Shown here: in pieces, positions 12,249 to 13,710 of the stretch
Position numbering within the stretch: position 1 is the first letter of the stretch
How the letters are laid out: the number at the start of each line of letters is the position of its first letter
Assembly (NCBI GenBank): GCA_900554385.1
Contig: USHE01000028.1
Span: forward strand, 1 to 13,710
Length of the DNA: 13,710 nucleotides
Source of the DNA: an uncultured bacterium
Lineage (GTDB): Bacteria; Cyanobacteriota; Vampirovibrionia; Gastranaerophilales; Gastranaerophilaceae
Reading direction: 5' to 3'
Translations under genes and position numbers: made by a program
The notes under the pieces: model-generated
Database searches by the model: none
What the model saw: only the letters and a program-made list of their open reading frames with translations
Told to the model about the DNA's origin: nothing

Positions 12249-13208
12249 TTATTCATATAAAAAACACTTAACATAATGACTGTTAGAAATTTTTATATTA
12301 TCAGGCTGTTGTTTTTTACATTTTTCGAAGCATTTTGGGCATCTTGTATGAAACTTACAGCCTTGAGGAAGTTTAGCCGGTGATGGCAGATCACCTTGCA
12401 GTAAAATTCTTTCAGATTCATTTCCGCTAATTTGAGGGACTGCGCTCAATAGTGCCTGAGTGTAAGGGTGTTTTGGGTTTGCAAAAATTTCTTCGGTAGT
12501 TCCCAGTTCAACAATTTCCCCAAGATACATAATAGCTACTCTGTCGGCAAGATATTTTATAACGCTCATGTCGTGTGTTATAAGCAGAAAGGTCAGTTTG
12601 TAATCTTCTTTCAATTCTTTTAAAAGATTAATTATTTGTGCCTGAATACTAACATCCAGTGCGCTGACAGGTTCGTCTGCAAGAATAAATTTAGGTTCAA
12701 GAACTAATGCTCTTGCGATTGCAATCCTCTGGCGTTGACCGCCGGAAAATTCGTGGGGATATAAATTAAGACAATCCTCATTTAATCCGACTTTTTTTAT
12801 TTTTTCTTTGATTATACGTGTAACTTCTTCTTCACAGTAATTTGTGTTTATTAAAAGAGGTTCTTTTAATGTATCAATGATTTTCATTTTAGGGTTAAGG
12901 CTTGAATAAGGGTTTTGAAAGACCATTTGGGCATTTTTTCTGTATCTTTTTATGTCCTTTTTATTTGAAGTTAAAATATTTTCTCCTTTAAAGAGAATTT
13001 CTCCGGATTTTGCTTGTTCAAGTTTAATGATAGTTTTTGCAAGTGTAGATTTTCCGCAGCCTGATTCCCCTGCAAGAGCCAGAATTTCTCCTTGTTTTAT
13101 ATCTAAATTAACCCCGTTTACGGCGTGGATTGTTTCTTTCCCGCCGATAATCCCTTTGTCTGAATTGTATTCAACATAAAGGTCTTTTATTTCAATTAAA
13201 TTATCCAT
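12249..13208 (-). CDS. ABC transporter ATP-binding protein, Dpp/Opp F-type
   Basis: This 319-residue protein is a complete ABC ATPase of the oligopeptide/nickel importer class. It has Walker A GESGCGKST (47-55), a Q-loop at VFQNPYSSLNP (96-106, Gln98), signature FSGGQRQR (154-161), Walker B FILADEP (174-180), D-loop SALD and switch His212 in LITHD. The C-terminal Opp-type extension (HPYTQALLSAVP, 247-258) ends in five Cys (284, 290, 293, 297, 315), a pattern reported to bind an iron-sulfur cluster in some members. Such proteins work as DppD/DppF pairs at the inner membrane with two permeases and a binding protein. None of these is seen here, so partners must lie elsewhere. The ATG lacks an SD; TAAAAT lies 6 nt before it, predicting a leaderless mRNA. 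Confidence 0.93.
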   Translation of the reverse strand: MDNLIEIKDLYVEYNSDKGIIGGKETIHAVNGVNLDIKQGEILALAGESGCGKSTLAKTIIKLEQAKSGEILFKGENILTSNKKDIKRYRKNAQMVFQNPYSSLNPKMKIIDTLKEPLLINTNYCEEEVTRIIKEKIKKVGLNEDCLNLYPHEFSGGQRQRIAIARALVLEPKFILADEPVSALDVSIQAQIINLLKELKEDYKLTFLLITHDMSVIKYLADRVAIMYLGEIVELGTTEEIFANPKHPYTQALLSAVPQISGNESERILLQGDLPSPAKLPQGCKFHTRCPKCFEKCKKQQPDNIKISNSHYVKCFLYE

Positions 13209-13214
13209 AGAAAA

Positions 13215-13243
13215 ATTTTATCTTAATTTCTTATTAAAAGCAA
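13215..13243 (-). promoter_or_regulatory. Promoter placing the start on the ABC ATPase ATG
   Basis: On the minus strand TTGCTT (13243-13238), a 17-bp spacer and TAAAAT (13220-13215) are followed by exactly 6 nt (TTTTCT) and ATG. No SD is present. This is the same spacing as at 3302, 4605 and 11395. Confidence 0.6.
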
Positions 13244-13256
13244 TTATATATAGCGG

Positions 13257-13472
13257 CTATTCCAGATTAAGAAGTTCATGGATTTTTAATTCTAAAGTGT
13301 TTGAGATTTTAAACAAAATATCAAGTGATGCCTTTTTTTCGCCTCGTTCAATTTCACCCAGATAATAGTCGTTTATACCGGCAAGTTCTGCAAATTTTTC
13401 ACGTGATAATTTTTTTGAGCGTCTGAGTTTGAAAATTCTTTGTCCGAGTTGTTCGTAAAAAGTGCTTGTCAT
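13257..13472 (-). CDS. XRE-family (Cro/C1-type HTH) transcriptional regulator
   Basis: This 71-residue protein is a single lambda-repressor-like HTH domain. LGQRIFKLRRSKKLSREKFAELAGINDYYLGEIERGEKKASLDILFKISNTLEL (9-62) follows the HTH_3 pattern with its recognition helix at about 34-43. There is no ligand or dimerisation domain, as in small phage-type and pilin-linked regulators. The ATG at 13472 has no SD. On the minus strand a perfect TATAAT (13494-13489) would give a leader of about 10 nt, and a TAACAT 6 nt before ATG is an alternative. It is divergent from the pilin-like gene at 13542, and a palindrome between them (13507-13523) is a candidate operator. The pairing echoes that of the small HTH gene and pilin at 2192-3164. 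Confidence 0.88.
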   Translation of the reverse strand: MTSTFYEQLGQRIFKLRRSKKLSREKFAELAGINDYYLGEIERGEKKASLDILFKISNTLELKIHELLNLE

Positions 13473-13506
13473 TTCTACATGTTATGTTATTATAAGTATA
13501 AGTTAC

Positions 13507-13534
13507 ATTGGCTATGAGCCAATATAAATATTGG
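13507..13534 (+). promoter_or_regulatory. Overlapping inverted repeats before the pilin-like gene (operator or attenuator)
   Basis: ATTGGCT-ATG-AGCCAAT (13507-13523) is a perfect 7-bp inverted repeat. Its right arm shares CCAAT with a second perfect repeat, CCAATA-TAAA-TATTGG (13519-13534), whose right arm includes the first two bases of the SD GGAGG (13533-13537). The two hairpins cannot form together. As DNA, the first is a good operator candidate for the divergent XRE regulator; as RNA, the pair could switch SD access. Confidence 0.5.
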
Positions 13535-13541
13535 AGGTTTC

Positions 13542-13710
13542 ATGAAAAATAAAGCATTTACGTTGGCAGAAGTCCTTGTGACACTTGGCATTATTGGGGT
13601 TGTTGCCGCCATGACATTGCCCAATCTGGTTGGAAATTATAAAAAGAGAATTGTTACATCTAAATTGCATAAATTTTATTCTTTAATGCAGCAAGCTATT
13701 TTATTAGCTG
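13542..13710 (+). CDS. Type IV pilin-like protein, N-terminal part (runs off the window)
   Basis: Only the first 56 codons are present; the gene continues past the window end. The protein starts MKNKA and then FTLAEVLVTLGIIGVVAAMTLPNL, a class III prepilin signal. The key Glu5 of the mature form is residue 10, and a hydrophobic helix follows to about 29. The residue before the cleavage point is Ala5, not the usual Gly found at the same place in the gene at 2529. Ala is tolerated by some prepilin peptidases. After the helix comes a basic stretch NYKKRIVTSKLHKFYSLMQQAI, common in this pilin-like group. The SD GGAGG lies 4 nt before ATG and is partly within a possible hairpin. It is divergent from an XRE regulator. 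Confidence 0.85.
   Translation, partial: MKNKAFTLAEVLVTLGIIGVVAAMTLPNLVGNYKKRIVTSKLHKFYSLMQQAILLA

Noticed and set aside
13479..13484. Fifth leaderless start (XRE gene, TAACAT-N6-ATG)
   Set aside because: TAACAT matches the -10 consensus at only four positions and a perfect TATAAT lies just upstream, so I did not count it with the four stronger cases.

Overview
The window is AT-rich and most likely comes from a non-photosynthetic relative of the Cyanobacteria (Melainabacteria/Vampirovibrionia, probably a gut-type Gastranaerophilales). Two things point there. The response regulator at 6257-7006 is almost line-for-line the cyanobacterial RpaB type, although no photosynthesis gene is present. 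There are also several single-gene type IV pilin-like proteins with a FTLAEVL(I/V)TL start and a DVNG-x-x-KPN body, a style I associate with that group. KdsB implies Kdo-containing lipopolysaccharide and so an outer membrane. The lineage is inferred from protein resemblance, not from a search.

Layout. 1-2401: a membrane-anchored TPR protein (minus) diverges from a gene for an unrecognised Gly/Met-rich protein with glycine-zipper hydrophobic segments (plus). A small HTH-like gene (minus) converges on the latter. 2415-5203: a pilin-like gene diverges from the small HTH gene over overlapping -35 boxes. It is followed by a secreted TPR protein, a HAD-family hydrolase and a DnaQ-like 3'-5' exonuclease, all plus strand. 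5170-5690 is a non-coding cluster. It holds a terminator, a 209-bp-offset direct repeat of the tRNA-His 3' end enclosing a strongly structured stretch, the intact tRNA-His gene (minus), and a MITE-like nested inverted repeat.

5693-11395 (all minus): a small membrane protein, rpaB, a 3' remnant of a pilin gene, and then the housekeeping run smpB, accD-accA-prmA-kdsB, transcribed from high to low coordinates. accD/accA supply the carboxyltransferase of acetyl-CoA carboxylase, prmA methylates ribosomal protein L11, kdsB activates Kdo, and smpB works in trans-translation. accA, prmA and kdsB are packed with 2-30 nt gaps, and Shine-Dalgarno (SD) sequences are embedded in the preceding stop regions. 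11418-13710: a putative zincin metalloprotease, an orphan Dpp/Opp-type ABC ATPase and an XRE-type regulator (all minus), then the start of a second pilin-like gene (plus), cut off by the window end.

The most interesting patterns are these. (1) Four transcription-unit heads (TPR 3302, exonuclease 4605, smpB 11395, ABC ATPase 13208) have a good -10 box exactly 6 nt before ATG and no SD, which predicts leaderless mRNAs. (2) Two pilin-like genes are each divergent from a tiny HTH gene. (3) A cysteine-free RpaB-type regulator has an HLR1-like site in its own upstream region, and an 11-bp-period repeat box lies between genes at 1178-1197. (4) A structured element sits between duplicated tRNA-His 3' ends.
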